A stretch of DNA of 64,000 nt from assembly GCF_032050975.1 (NCBI RefSeq), contig NZ_CP116967.1, positions 1,671,001-1,735,000 of the forward strand, read 5' to 3'. The translations under genes were made by a program, and so were the position numbers. Source of the DNA: Candidatus Nitrospira allomarina (GTDB lineage: Bacteria; Nitrospirota; Nitrospiria; Nitrospirales; UBA8639). The notes under the pieces are model-generated. The model worked only from the letters and a program-made list of their open reading frames with translations, searched no databases and was not told the DNA's origin. Shown here piece by piece: positions 46,496 to 55,879 of this stretch (the stretch's first letter is position 1; every line of letters starts with the position of its first letter).

Positions 46496-46978
46496 TCACA
46501 CATAAGGAGTCTGGGGTTGAGCCTCCACAGCTTCTTTTTCAGATTGATAGATAGGAACAATTTCGGAGAGGTGGGTCGACTCTAAAAGATCTTTAACCGT
46601 CGGTTGCGGGCTGACGATACTGAGGTGCACATGATTGGGTCTCATCTTGTGATACCAAAGGAATAATTGTCCTAATCCCATTGAATCAATCCAGGTAATC
46701 TCAGAAAAATTTAAGATAATATGTTGACAGCCCATTTCCTTTGCTCCGAGGATGGCGACTTCAAGTCCCACCTTGGAACTGGCGTCAAAACTTCCCGAGA
46801 GGTCCAGTATTTTTGTGTTGTGCTGACAATGCTCTCTAACCGCAAGCATGGGTACTTCCTCCCCTCTTTCTTTTAATTCCCTTATGACTGAAATTAATTG
46901 TCTGATACTGTCTGGGCCCATCATGAATAAATCTTGGTGATATTTTCTTGATAGTTGACGCTCCCAGGAGATGGGCAT
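46496..46978 (-). CDS. STAS-domain protein (anti-sigma factor antagonist type)
   Basis: The 160-residue product (ATG at 46978) has an N-terminal helical extension of about 55 residues and a C-terminal STAS domain (about 60-150). The site phosphorylated in SpoIIAA-type proteins is in WIDSMGLG (Ser next to Asp). STAS proteins sequester an anti-sigma factor or act in stressosomes. No sigma or anti-sigma gene is adjacent. A second STAS gene lies at 50423, followed by PilZ. Confidence 0.85.
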   Translation of the reverse strand: MPISWERQLSRKYHQDLFMMGPDSIRQLISVIRELKERGEEVPMLAVREHCQHNTKILDLSGSFDASSKVGLEVAILGAKEMGCQHIILNFSEITWIDSMGLGQLFLWYHKMRPNHVHLSIVSPQPTVKDLLESTHLSEIVPIYQSEKEAVEAQPQTPYV

Positions 46979-47768
46979 CAATTCCCCAGACAGGTTAATT
47001 GAGAATACGTATCCTCCATCGCGAACTCCGACAATGAAAAAAGGGGAATTCGTCTAATTGCAATAGAATTGGCATTCCTTCCGCTTGCCGAACTGCATGG
47101 ACTTTCTTCCGTCTACATAGTCTGGTTCAAGGCCAAGATGCCTGGCCCATATGCCAAATTTATGGGTATTCTCCGTGTGTCGGGTAGGAGCATCGGCGTT
47201 CTGATTGAAATGATCAGTCACAATGGAGAATCTCCTGTTGAACGAAGCATATGAAAATCTGGTATTTCGTAAAGGGTCCGGTTTCGGCGGTCGTCTTAAC
47301 CGGGGAATGAGCGAGAAATAATCTCAGGCGGGAAATGAACCTTGGGCAATCACAAGAAAAATCTCCAGAAAAAATGACCGGACATTTCTCCTTGATTGAA
47401 TTGTGGCCCCTCACACCAGAATTGGCCTATCCGGAGTTTCTCACTATCCACGACCATCTAAATACCAACCAGGTGCTTTAACCATCAAAAGTTCCAAGGA
47501 TGGGTGGGCCTGTTCCTGCCCAACGAATTGACGCGTTCAGGAAAGAAAGGGTATAAGGCTGGTTGTTCCAGGATAAAGAGAGGTTGACCACTTACCAGTT
47601 TTTAAAATTTCACCCCATAAAATTAAGACATGAAAAGTTAATAAATGGTAGAGTAGACTTCCACCAAGACTAAGAGGGGGGACGGTTGTTCCGGGTTAGC
47701 ATTAATTTCAGGCTAGTCAATTGACCCTGCTTGACGAGCTCTCCTAACTTAATGAAAATGCAAAATAA
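46979..47768. other. Long gap before tRNA-Arg
   Basis: No gene called in 790 bases. A 48-codon plus frame at 47335-47481 (MNLGQSQEKSPEKMTGHFS) looks protein-like and has GGCGGGAA before the ATG, but it is too weak to list. A -35-like TTGACG near 47731 with a poor -10 could be the tRNA-Arg promoter. Confidence 0.35.
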
Positions 47769-47844
47769 GCGCCCGTAGCTCAATGGATAGAGCACTTGAC
47801 TACGGATCAAGAGGTTGCCGGTTCGACTCCTGCCGGGCGCACCA
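47769..47844 (+). tRNA. tRNA-Arg (anticodon ACG)
   Basis: A complete 76-base cloverleaf with encoded CCA. The anticodon loop CTACGGA gives ACG, whose A34 becomes inosine in bacteria to read CGN codons. The acceptor GCGCCCG pairs with CGGGCGC. Confidence 0.97.
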
Positions 47845-48330
47845 TCTTCGGTTTTTCATTTTTAGAATCCCACCCGTGTTTTTTCCAAAATCTTGACGTG
47901 TTGATTTGCTGCGACCAAGCTTGAAGTGCCTCCAGGCATTTTTCACCTGAGCCATTTGCTTGCTCTTGTTCGTATTGGCTGTCGAAGAGTCTTTCTTAAT
48001 CCCGATCCTTCACTAGCCTACCGAGGAAGTTTGGTAAATTTGGCGTAATAAAGGAATCCAAATTCAGATCTGCCTTATCCATAAAATTTTCTAACCTCTG
48101 AAAGGCGATAAGGTGCTTGAATCCCTTGGCGTTTTGCTGCTGGGGGAGTCTGGGAAATTTGTTGCACAGGTCGGTCAATTTGGCGCTGACTTTTTTCAGA
48201 TGCGGTGTGGAGTAGAGGTAGAAAAAAAACGACTTCCAGAATTTTTTTGATTCATGTTTAAAAAATCAGAAGAGTCTCAGGTAAAATTATCAGACATGGT
48301 TTCTACCACGCTGAAATATCCACATGTGAT
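47845..48330. other. Gap after tRNA-Arg
   Basis: No confident gene. A minus frame from about 48290 to 47996 stays open and reads protein-like (for example KLTDLCNKFPRLPQQQ), but it lacks a start codon and a recognisable family. It may be a remnant. No terminator is clear. Confidence 0.35.
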
Positions 48331-49416
48331 TCATTCTGCGGTGTGAGCGCTTGGACTCAGTTGCCAGAGGCTCCAGCTCAGCATTTTACGGAGAGCCATC
48401 ATGTCAGGACTGGTGGAAGGATTTGTCCAGCTTTTCAGGTTAAGTTTTTCCAAAGGTTGAATCGCCCGTCGGTCCGCAAGGTTTCCAAGGCCTTTGACGG
48501 CTTCCGTTTGTATCTTGGGCTCTTCTGTATCCAAAGCTTTCATGAACTGAGTGAATAAGGCGGGAGCATTGCTCTGCGTGGCAATGACGCCCAAGGCTTG
48601 AATAGCGGCCAATCTATGGTCTGGGTTAGTGGAGGATTCCAGAAATGAAGCCAAGGCAGGGATAGCCTTTTCTCCTTGTTGCCCAAGGGCCAATAGTGCC
48701 GTCGGCGTCAGGGCAGGGTCGGTGAGGGCCTGCTTCAGAGTTTCGAAGGCTTGATCGGAAGGCAAAGTTCCCAAAAGTTTGAGGATTGTCGTTTGTCGGT
48801 CAATATTGTCGGAGGATTTCTGAAAGAGCATCAGCAATCTGTCGACTTGTTCCCATTCAGCCACTAGATACAATGGAAAATCATCCTGTTGAAGCCGGGT
48901 GTTTAGAGCAGTCATTGCGAAGGTTCCCGTATTCGAGGCTCCTGCGATTTCCGCAGCCTCACTTGTATCTTCAAATGGAGTGTGAACATCCCAGCTCCAA
49001 GGAGGAAATTGTTCTCCATAACGGTAAGAAATATGACAGGCAGGGCCTTTCCATAACCGCGAAGTAAGGGCCGGACCAGTATTCCGATGTTGACTTGGGC
49101 CGGTGAATGTCTGTCGTTCTTCGCATTTCACCCGTATGACCGCATCGTGAGGTTCTTCTGGAGTAGAGACGATGGTAAATCCTGTCTCGGCCAATCGGTC
49201 GGTGACGGTCTTTGTGATAGCCGTGGAATCCTGGAGTCCTCGCTCCGTGAGTGCGATGGTTTCGACCACTAAAACTTGGGCTGTTATAAGGGGATGAACC
49301 GGATGAGCCTCCAGTGGTGTTTGTTGAGCCCAAGACGGTGAGGAAAGACCCAGCAGACAGGAAATTCCGCCGACTATTTGCCAAAAGACGAACAGGGGTG
49401 TGAAGAGGGTGCTCAT
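48331..49416 (-). CDS. Secreted HEAT-repeat protein
   Basis: This 361-residue protein has a signal peptide (about 1-30, ending SSPSWAQQ), a beta-rich N-terminal domain (about 50-170), and a C-terminal set of at least four HEAT-like helical repeats: TALLALGQQGEKAIPAL, RLAAIQALGVIATQ and TEAVKGLGNLADRRAIQPL. HEAT repeats bind proteins. Export suggests an envelope role, possibly as a periplasmic scaffold. The family is not recognised. Confidence 0.75.
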   Translation of the reverse strand: MSTLFTPLFVFWQIVGGISCLLGLSSPSWAQQTPLEAHPVHPLITAQVLVVETIALTERGLQDSTAITKTVTDRLAETGFTIVSTPEEPHDAVIRVKCEERQTFTGPSQHRNTGPALTSRLWKGPACHISYRYGEQFPPWSWDVHTPFEDTSEAAEIAGASNTGTFAMTALNTRLQQDDFPLYLVAEWEQVDRLLMLFQKSSDNIDRQTTILKLLGTLPSDQAFETLKQALTDPALTPTALLALGQQGEKAIPALASFLESSTNPDHRLAAIQALGVIATQSNAPALFTQFMKALDTEEPKIQTEAVKGLGNLADRRAIQPLEKLNLKSWTNPSTSPDMMALRKMLSWSLWQLSPSAHTAE

Positions 49417-49668
49417 ATTGGACGGACCTTAATGTTCGGGTGAATGAAAAAAATGAATTGTGTCGTACACCAATCTACTCTGTCCTTGAAACCGTCGGTA
49501 AGAAGGAAAAAAGGGGGGGGTCTTTTAGGGAGAATCTGCGGTCTGAGTAGAGACTCAAACGGAGAAACCTGGAACTAGCCACCCATTACTACATATCTTA
49601 TCAGGCATTCAAGTCTGAAAAAAACTCTGAGAGGCAAAAAGGTGCAGGTCATGGAGGGAAATATCGTT

Positions 49669-50301
49669 ATGCTTTCAAAAATCAAATTGTGCCTACATGC
49701 TATTCAGCGATGGGGTTTTTCTTTCCTCATGGGCATAGGGTCGATGGGTATTTGCCCTGTTTCGGCCGAGGTCCTCTTGGCCACGGATTTTGAATCTGGA
49801 ACCCTTTCTGACTGGACGGTGTTTTCTACCTCCAATGGAACCTTAGGGGGCAAGGGATTTCCTGTCGTTGCTCTGTGTGATTATGGTAACCCAGTTTCTC
49901 CCTCTTATTGCCTTCAGGTCCAAGTCGGCCAGCTTCATTTCGCTCCTACCCATGACGTGCAACAAGGTGGAGGGATTGGTCTCACTACAATGACCAATGC
50001 CGGCCTCATTCAGCTCTCAGCCCGTGTGGGGGTCACCTACCATTCCCCCGATTATAAAAGGAATCTGAACGGGGGATTGTTTGAATGGGTTGTTGATGAT
50101 CAAGTCATAGCCGATCTCGATGTCGGTCCGATGGAGGATGGTGGCACGGTTCAGCACCATTTCATTGGAAAAGTCCCTGTGACAGCAGGTCGTCATACCA
50201 TCCAGCTTCGGGTGACCCGTCCCTTTCAGAGCGGTGCCGGCAAGCCGTCACCGGTTCAGTTTATAGATGATGTCATGGTGGAACTCCTTTCCCAACCCTG
50301 A
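49669..50301 (+). CDS. Secreted protein with a beta-sandwich fold
   Basis: I place the start at the ATG at 49669, where a 33-residue signal peptide begins (MLSKIKLCLHAIQRWGFSF, cleavage after CPVSA); starts at 49642 and 49651 are also possible. The mature part, about 175 residues, begins EVLLATDFESGTLSDW, which resembles carbohydrate-binding or LamG-like beta-sandwiches, and includes a Cys pair. No catalytic motif is seen. It probably sits in the periplasm or on the surface. Confidence 0.65.
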   Translation: MLSKIKLCLHAIQRWGFSFLMGIGSMGICPVSAEVLLATDFESGTLSDWTVFSTSNGTLGGKGFPVVALCDYGNPVSPSYCLQVQVGQLHFAPTHDVQQGGGIGLTTMTNAGLIQLSARVGVTYHSPDYKRNLNGGLFEWVVDDQVIADLDVGPMEDGGTVQHHFIGKVPVTAGRHTIQLRVTRPFQSGAGKPSPVQFIDDVMVELLSQP

Positions 50302-50422
50302 AAGGCCCCTTCAAGCTTATTGAAGATAACGCATGTTCTTTGCCGGTAGGCCGGGTTAAGACTGGAGCGAGGAAAACCGATACAGGAAGACACCACCCAA
50401 TATCACCCCGAAAGAATCTTCT

Positions 50423-50788
50423 ATGGTTATTTCAGAACGGAGTCTCAGCCACGATACCCTGGTGGAGACTTTTATGGGTCGATTTGATCAACATGCCAGA
50501 CAGGATTTTAAATGGCGGATTGATCATGCCATTCTGCAAGGGTATCGATTTGTGATGTTAAATATGGTGGCCGTATCATTTATTGACAGCGCTGCCCTCG
50601 GATGGTTGGTTCTCGCCCAGCGGCGCTTTCAGCGAATTGGTGGCAAGCTGGCCATTATTTCTCCGATAGGGTTTGTTCGGGATGTCCTGGAAATCACGGA
50701 AATTGGGGAATGGATCCCCATCTTTTCCAGCGAAGATGAAGCCTTGAAGATCTTTGAATCTAGCAAAGCACATCCAGCGGAGTCGTGA
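50423..50788 (+). CDS. STAS-domain protein
   Basis: This 121-residue protein is a lone STAS domain. The predicted phosphorylation site is in FIDSAALGWLVLAQ, and IISPIGFVRDVLEI follows. It could antagonise an anti-sigma factor or work with a phosphatase. The stop codon overlaps the PilZ gene start region, so they are probably translated together. This suggests a link between STAS signalling and cyclic-di-GMP. Confidence 0.85.
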   Translation: MVISERSLSHDTLVETFMGRFDQHARQDFKWRIDHAILQGYRFVMLNMVAVSFIDSAALGWLVLAQRRFQRIGGKLAIISPIGFVRDVLEITEIGEWIPIFSSEDEALKIFESSKAHPAES

Positions 50789-50790
50789 CG

Positions 50791-51201
50791 ATGGGCACAT
50801 CGACCGCTCCGAGACAAGATCTCCGGCAACCGATACCGATTCCTCAAGGAGATCGACGGTCGTTTCGCCGGATGTCCGTCAAACCCTATCAAGTGCTTCC
50901 GGTTGCCATTCGTTATGGGCAAGACACAGTGTGTCGGGGCCGTGTACTCAATCTCAGTCCTCAGGGCATGCTCGTTGAATTCCCCGACAATCAAATTCCT
51001 CCTGTGCTACGGGGTACCCAAGTGTCTGTCAAACTAAAATACCTCGGCGACAGCATTTGGTTGCCTGGACTTGTCCGGCACTGCAAGGGCCAAAAAATGG
51101 GATTTTTGTTCCCGGCCCTGACCAACCATCCCACGAGAGCGGCCAAGCATCCCTTGACCATCGTTCTCCATTCTCTCTCGCGCGCAGTCACCTCTCTCTA
51201 A
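50791..51201 (+). CDS. PilZ-domain protein
   Basis: This 136-residue protein matches PilZ: an Arg-rich start (RRSFRRMSVKPY), the D/N-x-S-x-x-G pattern (LNLSPQGMLVEF) and KLKYLGDSIWLPGLVRHCKG. PilZ binds cyclic-di-GMP; the first motif RxxxR is present (RRSFRR). I chose ATG 50791, with GGAG nine bases upstream, over a GTG at 50785. Its neighbour is a STAS gene, and a yajQ gene lies at 2752. Confidence 0.88.
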   Translation: MGTSTAPRQDLRQPIPIPQGDRRSFRRMSVKPYQVLPVAIRYGQDTVCRGRVLNLSPQGMLVEFPDNQIPPVLRGTQVSVKLKYLGDSIWLPGLVRHCKGQKMGFLFPALTNHPTRAAKHPLTIVLHSLSRAVTSL

Positions 51202-51416
51202 TTTCTTCTTCTTTTCCATGATTAAATCCATGTTCCCTATCGTGAGCAGATGCTCATCTGACTACTGAACAGAACGGCATCATAATGAAGCGTCCTTGTC
51301 CAAGGCGCCACCCATGACGGGTTCCGTCTTCAGCTAATTAGAAAATCGAAGTCAGGCGAAGGAGGATTGGAAGGGCCAATGGCACATGGAATGAAGAGGA
51401 CAGGCGGATCTAGGTT

Positions 51417-51932
51417 TCAACGAGGAGTATGGTCTGTTGAGAACCGAGGGACAGTTCGGGGATTGGCTTTGGTGACCATCGAGAGATTTTTGGGTGACCG
51501 GATTGTCCGGGCGATGGGTTCCTGAATGGCTAATAAGCATTCCAGGCGCGGACGGACCGAATCCAGGTCTTTGTGTAGATGAATTTCGGTGATGCGGTTG
51601 TCATTTAAATCGATGGCTTGGCAAATGGCATCTTGCGCGATTTTGAGCCCGCCATCCAGATCCCGTCGCAGGGCTGTTTTGAAGTGGAAGCGGAGGGAGA
51701 GACTAAGGGTGTGGGTCTCCAATTGCTCTAAAAATTCCGTCCGATGAGATGATTGCCGCAAGATGGTGAGTAAGTGTCGAGCCACGGCAGTCTTATAATG
51801 CCGGCCTGGGGAGGCCAGGACCCTCCGGCCATTGACGGTGGCGTATTGATGATTAATGCTGGGTGGAAGGGGTAAGACAACAAAAAGTTTGCGAGTCGAC
51901 AGAGTATCGCCGCCCAAATTCGACCAATCCAT
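51417..51932 (-). CDS. RusA-like Holliday junction resolvase
   Basis: This protein of about 171 residues resembles RusA. The N-terminal strand FVVLPLPPSINHQY (a proline-rich start typical of RusA) is followed by RRDLDGGLKIAQDAICQAI, which carries the acidic residues, and NDNRITEIHLHKD. RusA resolves Holliday junctions and is usually phage-borne; chromosomal copies exist as well. The frame remains open upstream to 52043, so the start is uncertain. It follows mraZ at short distance on the same strand. No other prophage gene is seen. Confidence 0.75.
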   Translation of the reverse strand: MDWSNLGGDTLSTRKLFVVLPLPPSINHQYATVNGRRVLASPGRHYKTAVARHLLTILRQSSHRTEFLEQLETHTLSLSLRFHFKTALRRDLDGGLKIAQDAICQAIDLNDNRITEIHLHKDLDSVRPRLECLLAIQEPIARTIRSPKNLSMVTKANPRTVPRFSTDHTPR

Positions 51933-52100
51933 CCCAGCATCTGCAGTTTTGGCTTTTCGTTTATGACTGTGGAGGAGGACCAGGCCACCTTTCCCTTTGG
52001 ACTGCAAAAGCTTGGGAAGGGAGGGAATACGAATAGTTCTCAATGGGGCATCTATGAAAGGGGTATGGTATCGGTGGTGAAACGAGAAGCAACGGGTCTG

Positions 52101-52541
52101 TTAGAGGAGGCTCTGAATTTTGCTCATGCTATGTTCAAAGGTGTCTTCGTTTACATGGACAAAACGGCGCCACTCCGATGGATTCCACACTTCAAGGCGA
52201 TGAAACATGCCCACTAATACCACTTCTTGATCCTCATCCACCGGGACGAGTTTGCGAAACCGGCCCGGGATGAGAATGCGACCTGCCTTATCCATTTCTG
52301 ATGCGGAGGCTTCCGAGACCATGTGATACATGAAAAGACGTCGTTGGTTTTCATCAAGAGATTGTTTGGCGTTTTCCAGAATCTTGGCCCATTCCGGATT
52401 GGTATAGGCTGAGACGGGCATATCCTGTCCCTTGAGAAACATCAGACTATTGCCGTGAATTTCGATTTCTTCACGAATAGGACTCGGGACAACAAATCGT
52501 CCTTTTTCGTCGATTTTACAATAATATTGACCGGCAAACAT
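52101..52541 (-). CDS. mraZ: Transcriptional regulator MraZ
   Basis: MraZ is a DNA-binding protein with two SpoVT/AbrB-like repeats that represses the dcw division cluster. The 146-residue length is standard. Both motifs are visible: KIDEKGRFVVPSPIR in the first half and MDKAGRILIPGRFRKL in the second. In most bacteria mraZ is followed by rsmH and ftsL; here a RusA-like gene follows and no cell-division gene is nearby, so this copy is orphaned. Confidence 0.93.
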   Translation of the reverse strand: MFAGQYYCKIDEKGRFVVPSPIREEIEIHGNSLMFLKGQDMPVSAYTNPEWAKILENAKQSLDENQRRLFMYHMVSEASASEMDKAGRILIPGRFRKLVPVDEDQEVVLVGMFHRLEVWNPSEWRRFVHVNEDTFEHSMSKIQSLL

Positions 52542-52636
52542 GCAGAATGTTCCTTGGATCTCCTGAACGTCCTATCTGTGAGTGTAGCTTACCGAAACTT
52601 TAAGAAAAGTCAAGTAGTTTTGCTTGAGTAGTCGAG

Positions 52637-52984
52637 CTAATCGCCTTCGGTGGTAGGCATCCCCATGTCCATATCGTCAGTGTCCATTCCCTCCATGGCC
52701 TCGTCCATGTCATCTCCCACGTCTTCCCCCATCTCCTTTCCCATTTTTTTCATGAAGCGGGCCATGCTCTGTGGATCGTTTTCGTCCAGGTCCCCGAAGT
52801 TACTGGGATCGGCCAAGGCTTCCATCCGGGCTTCTTCCGATTTGGGTGCAGCGAAGCGAGACATGATGCGTTCCAGGTTGGTACTTCGGCAATGCGTGCA
52901 GGATGGGACTGGAGCGTTCGAGGTGAGGATTAAAAAGGAGTTGCGCTTCCGGCAATCCTGACAACGGTATTCGTAAATGGGCAT
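52637..52984 (-). CDS. FmdB-family zinc ribbon protein
   Basis: This 115-residue protein has a FmdB/CxxC ribbon at the N-terminus (MPIYEYRCQDC, then CTHCRSTNLERIMSRFA), which binds zinc through four Cys. The rest is acidic and Met-rich (DDMDEAMEGMDTDDMDMG) and probably disordered. FmdB proteins were first linked to formamidase regulation but their general role is uncertain. The ATG at 52984 follows AGGAGG (nine bases). Confidence 0.9.
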   Translation of the reverse strand: MPIYEYRCQDCRKRNSFLILTSNAPVPSCTHCRSTNLERIMSRFAAPKSEEARMEALADPSNFGDLDENDPQSMARFMKKMGKEMGEDVGDDMDEAMEGMDTDDMDMGMPTTEGD

Positions 52985-53282
52985 TGAGTCGTTCCTCCTG
53001 ATCGCAATATACGGGCTGTATATATCGCAAAATGGTCTCTTTGGGAAGAGTCGAAAATTGGTTTATACGATTCGAAAGACCTTAAATACGTTAATAGAGC
53101 GAAGGTATCGGACTTATAATTCTCGAACCCTCATATGAAGGGGCTGGTGAAAAGGGCCAATCGAGAAAAGACAGACAAGGGGAAAAGTAAATGAGGTGGG
53201 GGGGTATTTAGAGAAAACAGCCAGCCATAGATTTATGTTGGCGGACGATTTGCCTCGACCTCAGGAATTTACAACAAATTCC
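52985..53282. other. Gap between fmdB and comF
   Basis: About 300 bases. No gene, terminator or repeat is recognised beyond the upstream region of the zinc-ribbon gene. Confidence 0.4.
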
Positions 53283-54026
53283 TTACACCATTCTGGCGAG
53301 TGTCAGCCCATACACCGGGCCTGAGCCGGCCCGTCGAAGCGTCTTGGCGCATTCATGCAGGGTTGTGCCCGTGGTTAAGACATCGTCCACCAATAAGATC
53401 CGTTTGCCTTTGATAGGGGCCGGCTTGGGGACGGAAAAAGCCTGACGCAGATTCGCGAGTCGCTCTTTCCTTGATAACGAGGTTTGGGGGACTGTGGGAC
53501 GAATCCGAAGTAAACACGCCAGGAAAAGAGGAATCCCCAGGTGGTGACTCAGTCGGTTTGCGAGGAGCAGGGATTGATTGTATTCACGTTCTCGTAAGCG
53601 TTGCGGATGAAGGGGGACGGGAATGATGGCATCTAAGGTTGGTAAAGCGGGCAACGCTTCAACCATGGCTTGGGCGAGTGGTTGAGTCAACGACAGTTTT
53701 CCCCGGTATTTGAACAGGGTAATGGCTTCTTTCAGTGGGGGTTGGTAGGGAAAGAGGCTCCATATTTGCGTAAGAGCCATTGGTCGTGCGCGGCAGGCTC
53801 CACACTGATGAGTGGGGCTATGTAATAGGGCAATGGGGGAGGCAAAGGGGCGTCCACATCGCGGACAAACCGGGCCTGGGATGGGTTTGAGCCTATCCCA
53901 ACACCGCCGGCAAAAAAAGGGGACGGGATCGTCCTGCAAGGGATGCTGACAGCCGGCACAGGCGGTGGGAAAAATGATATGCAGGAGCCTTCGGAGTAGA
54001 CGTGTCGTAGTAATTGGTGGAGCCAT
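53283..54026 (-). CDS. comF: ComF-family phosphoribosyltransferase-like protein
   Basis: ComF proteins are linked to DNA uptake in Bacillus and to genome maintenance in other bacteria. This 247-residue protein has the N-terminal zinc finger (CAGCQHPL, CRRCWDRL, CPRCGRPF, CGACRARP) and a type I PRTase domain with the PRPP loop ILLVDDVLTTGTT. All eight zinc cysteines seem present. The gene is divergent to the ABC ATPase, 154 bases apart. Confidence 0.92.
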   Translation of the reverse strand: MAPPITTTRLLRRLLHIIFPTACAGCQHPLQDDPVPFFCRRCWDRLKPIPGPVCPRCGRPFASPIALLHSPTHQCGACRARPMALTQIWSLFPYQPPLKEAITLFKYRGKLSLTQPLAQAMVEALPALPTLDAIIPVPLHPQRLREREYNQSLLLANRLSHHLGIPLFLACLLRIRPTVPQTSLSRKERLANLRQAFSVPKPAPIKGKRILLVDDVLTTGTTLHECAKTLRRAGSGPVYGLTLARMV

Positions 54027-54180
54027 GGAGGCGAACTTTCCGAGCTGAGGTCAACCGTGGAGTATGCCTAATTATCGTGAGGCGCCTTGGTCCATTTACC
54101 TTCGTTATGATATAGGAGAGATGGCGAATTTGCCATGATTCAACAGCGGTACCGAGGGCAGAAACTTCTGATAGGTTTAC

Positions 54181-54843
54181 GTGATTCAGTTTCAACATGT
54201 CTATAAGGAATATCAGCGCGGATCCACATCGGTCGTGGCTCTGCGGGATGTCTGTGTGGACATTCAGCAGGGAGAATTTTGTGCGCTCATGGGACCCAGC
54301 GGGAGTGGAAAAAGCACGCTTTTGCATTTGGTGGCTGGGCTGGACTGGGTGACGTCCGGAGATATCCTGCTGGATGGGCGTTCCTGTCTGGGGTTTGTTG
54401 ATCAGGAATGGACCCGATGGCGTCGGGAGGAGGTGGGGATCGTGTTTCAGGCTTTCCATCTGATCCCCGGATTGACGATCGAAGAAAATGTTGCACTTCC
54501 CTTGCGTTTACGAGGGGAGGGATCAGAAACGATCCGAACCCGGACCGCTGACATGCTGGAGCGGGTAGGGATGAGTCATCGGATCGGTCACCGGTCGCAT
54601 GAATTATCCGGAGGAGAACAGCAGCGGGTAGCGCTTGCCCGGGCCTTTGGGCATCGCCCTCGACTGATTGTGGCTGATGAACCCACCGGCAATTTGGATG
54701 GTGAAACCGGAGAGAAAATTGTGTCGTTGCTGCGTCAATGTGCGAAGGAATTCGGTCAGACGGTGCTCTTGGCCACCCATTCATTACGCGCCGCTCAGGC
54801 AGCGGATCGGATCGTTGCGATTCGAGACGGACAATTGGAGTAA
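54181..54843 (+). CDS. LolD-type ABC transporter ATPase
   Basis: This 220-residue ATPase has Walker A (GPSGSGKS), signature [14 protein letters not shown], and Walker B ([14 protein letters not shown]), with the LolD/MacB spacing. The start is GTG at 54181. LolD drives lipoprotein release or, in MacB relatives, efflux. Its likely partner, the FtsX-type permease at 56243, is separated by pyrD and a LuxR-type gene. It stands six bases before pyrD. Confidence 0.92.
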   Translation: MIQFQHVYKEYQRGSTSVVALRDVCVDIQQGEFCALMGPSGSGKSTLLHLVAGLDWVTSGDILLDGRSCLGFVDQEWTRWRREEVGIVFQAFHLIPGLTIEENVALPLRLRGEGSETIRTRTADMLERVGMSHRIGHRSHELSGGEQQRVALARAFGHRPRLIVADEPTGNLDGETGEKIVSLLRQCAKEFGQTVLLATHSLRAAQAADRIVAIRDGQLE

Positions 54844-54849
54844 TAGGAA

Positions 54850-55779
54850 ATGGATCTTTCAACAGTAATTGCCGGTGTGTCGTTTCCATTTGGAGTGATG
54901 AACGCGTCGGGAGCCTTGTGCGTGACGCCGGAAGAGCTGGAGGCCCTGGGCATGTCCCATGCCGGTGCGATTGTGACCAAATCGATGACGCCGCTAGCCC
55001 GTGAGGGAAATCCTCAACCGAGGTATGTGGCCTTTGACGGCGGCTCGATCAATTCGATGGGCCTTCCCAATTTAGGATTTCCCGTCTACGCGAAACTCAT
55101 TCCAGAGTTGAAGCGGTTTGGGAAACCCGTCATCGCCAGTCTGGCGGGTCTTCATCCCGATGATTTTCTAGAAGGCGCCAAGGCCTTGGAGATCGCCCGA
55201 CCGGATTTGGTGGAAGTGAATTTGTCGTGTCCCAATATTCCCGGGAAGCCACAGATCGGCTATGACTTTGAGGAAACGGAACGGTTGTTAACAGAAATTC
55301 GTGCGCTGCTGACGGTGCCGTTCGGAGTGAAACTCCCGCCCTACTTTGATCCTATCCATCATCAGAAAATTGCCGAGGTGCTTCAGCGAAGTGGAGTGGC
55401 CTTTGTGACGGTTATCAATTCAGTGGGCAATACCCTGGTGGTCGATCCGGAAAAAGAAACGGTGGTGATTAAGCCCAAGGGTGGATTTGGTGGGTTAGGT
55501 GGTAGGATAATCAAGCCTGTGGCCCTGGCCAATGTTCGCGCGTTTTGGAAGATCTGGGGCGATCAGATTCCTATTATTGGCACAGGTGGGGTGGAACACG
55601 GCGTGGATGTGTTCGAGCATGTGTTGTGTGGCGCCTCGGCGGTTCAGATAGGCACCGTGCTGGTTGAGAGAGGTTGTGAGGTGTTTGCAAGGCTCGAAGG
55701 GGAGATTGCCGATTGCCTGAAGCGAAAAGGTTATCCGTCATTGATGGCGTGTCGAGGGAAATTACGGGAGATGGATTGA
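54850..55779 (+). CDS. pyrD: Dihydroorotate dehydrogenase, class 1
   Basis: PyrD oxidises dihydroorotate to orotate in pyrimidine synthesis. The 309-residue protein has the class 1 active-site loop VEVNLSCPNIPGKPQIGYD with a Cys as base (class 2 has Ser). Flavin and substrate contacts include ASGALC, KSMTPLAREGNP, INSVGNTL and GTGGV. Class 1A (fumarate) and 1B (with PyrK) cannot be told apart with certainty; no pyrK is next to it. It is placed between an ABC ATPase and its permease, so the cluster was probably rearranged. Confidence 0.92.
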   Translation: MDLSTVIAGVSFPFGVMNASGALCVTPEELEALGMSHAGAIVTKSMTPLAREGNPQPRYVAFDGGSINSMGLPNLGFPVYAKLIPELKRFGKPVIASLAGLHPDDFLEGAKALEIARPDLVEVNLSCPNIPGKPQIGYDFEETERLLTEIRALLTVPFGVKLPPYFDPIHHQKIAEVLQRSGVAFVTVINSVGNTLVVDPEKETVVIKPKGGFGGLGGRIIKPVALANVRAFWKIWGDQIPIIGTGGVEHGVDVFEHVLCGASAVQIGTVLVERGCEVFARLEGEIADCLKRKGYPSLMACRGKLREMD

Positions 55780-55879
55780 AGCGAAATGCGATCGAACGCC
55801 TTCACAGGGTAAAGTCAATATATGCGTTCAGTTGCGTTTTTCAACCCTTGATAGCAGGCCGGGTCGAGACGCACGTCTC

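Noticed and set aside
47069-47254. 61-codon plus-strand ORF
   Set aside because: No Shine-Dalgarno and no similarity; it appears to be a chance frame in a long gap.
47335-47481. 48-codon ORF starting MNLGQSQEKS
   Set aside because: The peptide is not recognised and the Shine-Dalgarno is only fair; one short ORF in a long gap is not enough.
47996-48290. Open minus frame reading KLTDLCNKFPRLPQQQ
   Set aside because: It has no start codon in a suitable place and no known family; it may be a remnant.
51417-51932. Prophage indicated by a RusA-like gene
   Set aside because: No other phage gene is near and mraZ is adjacent on the same strand.
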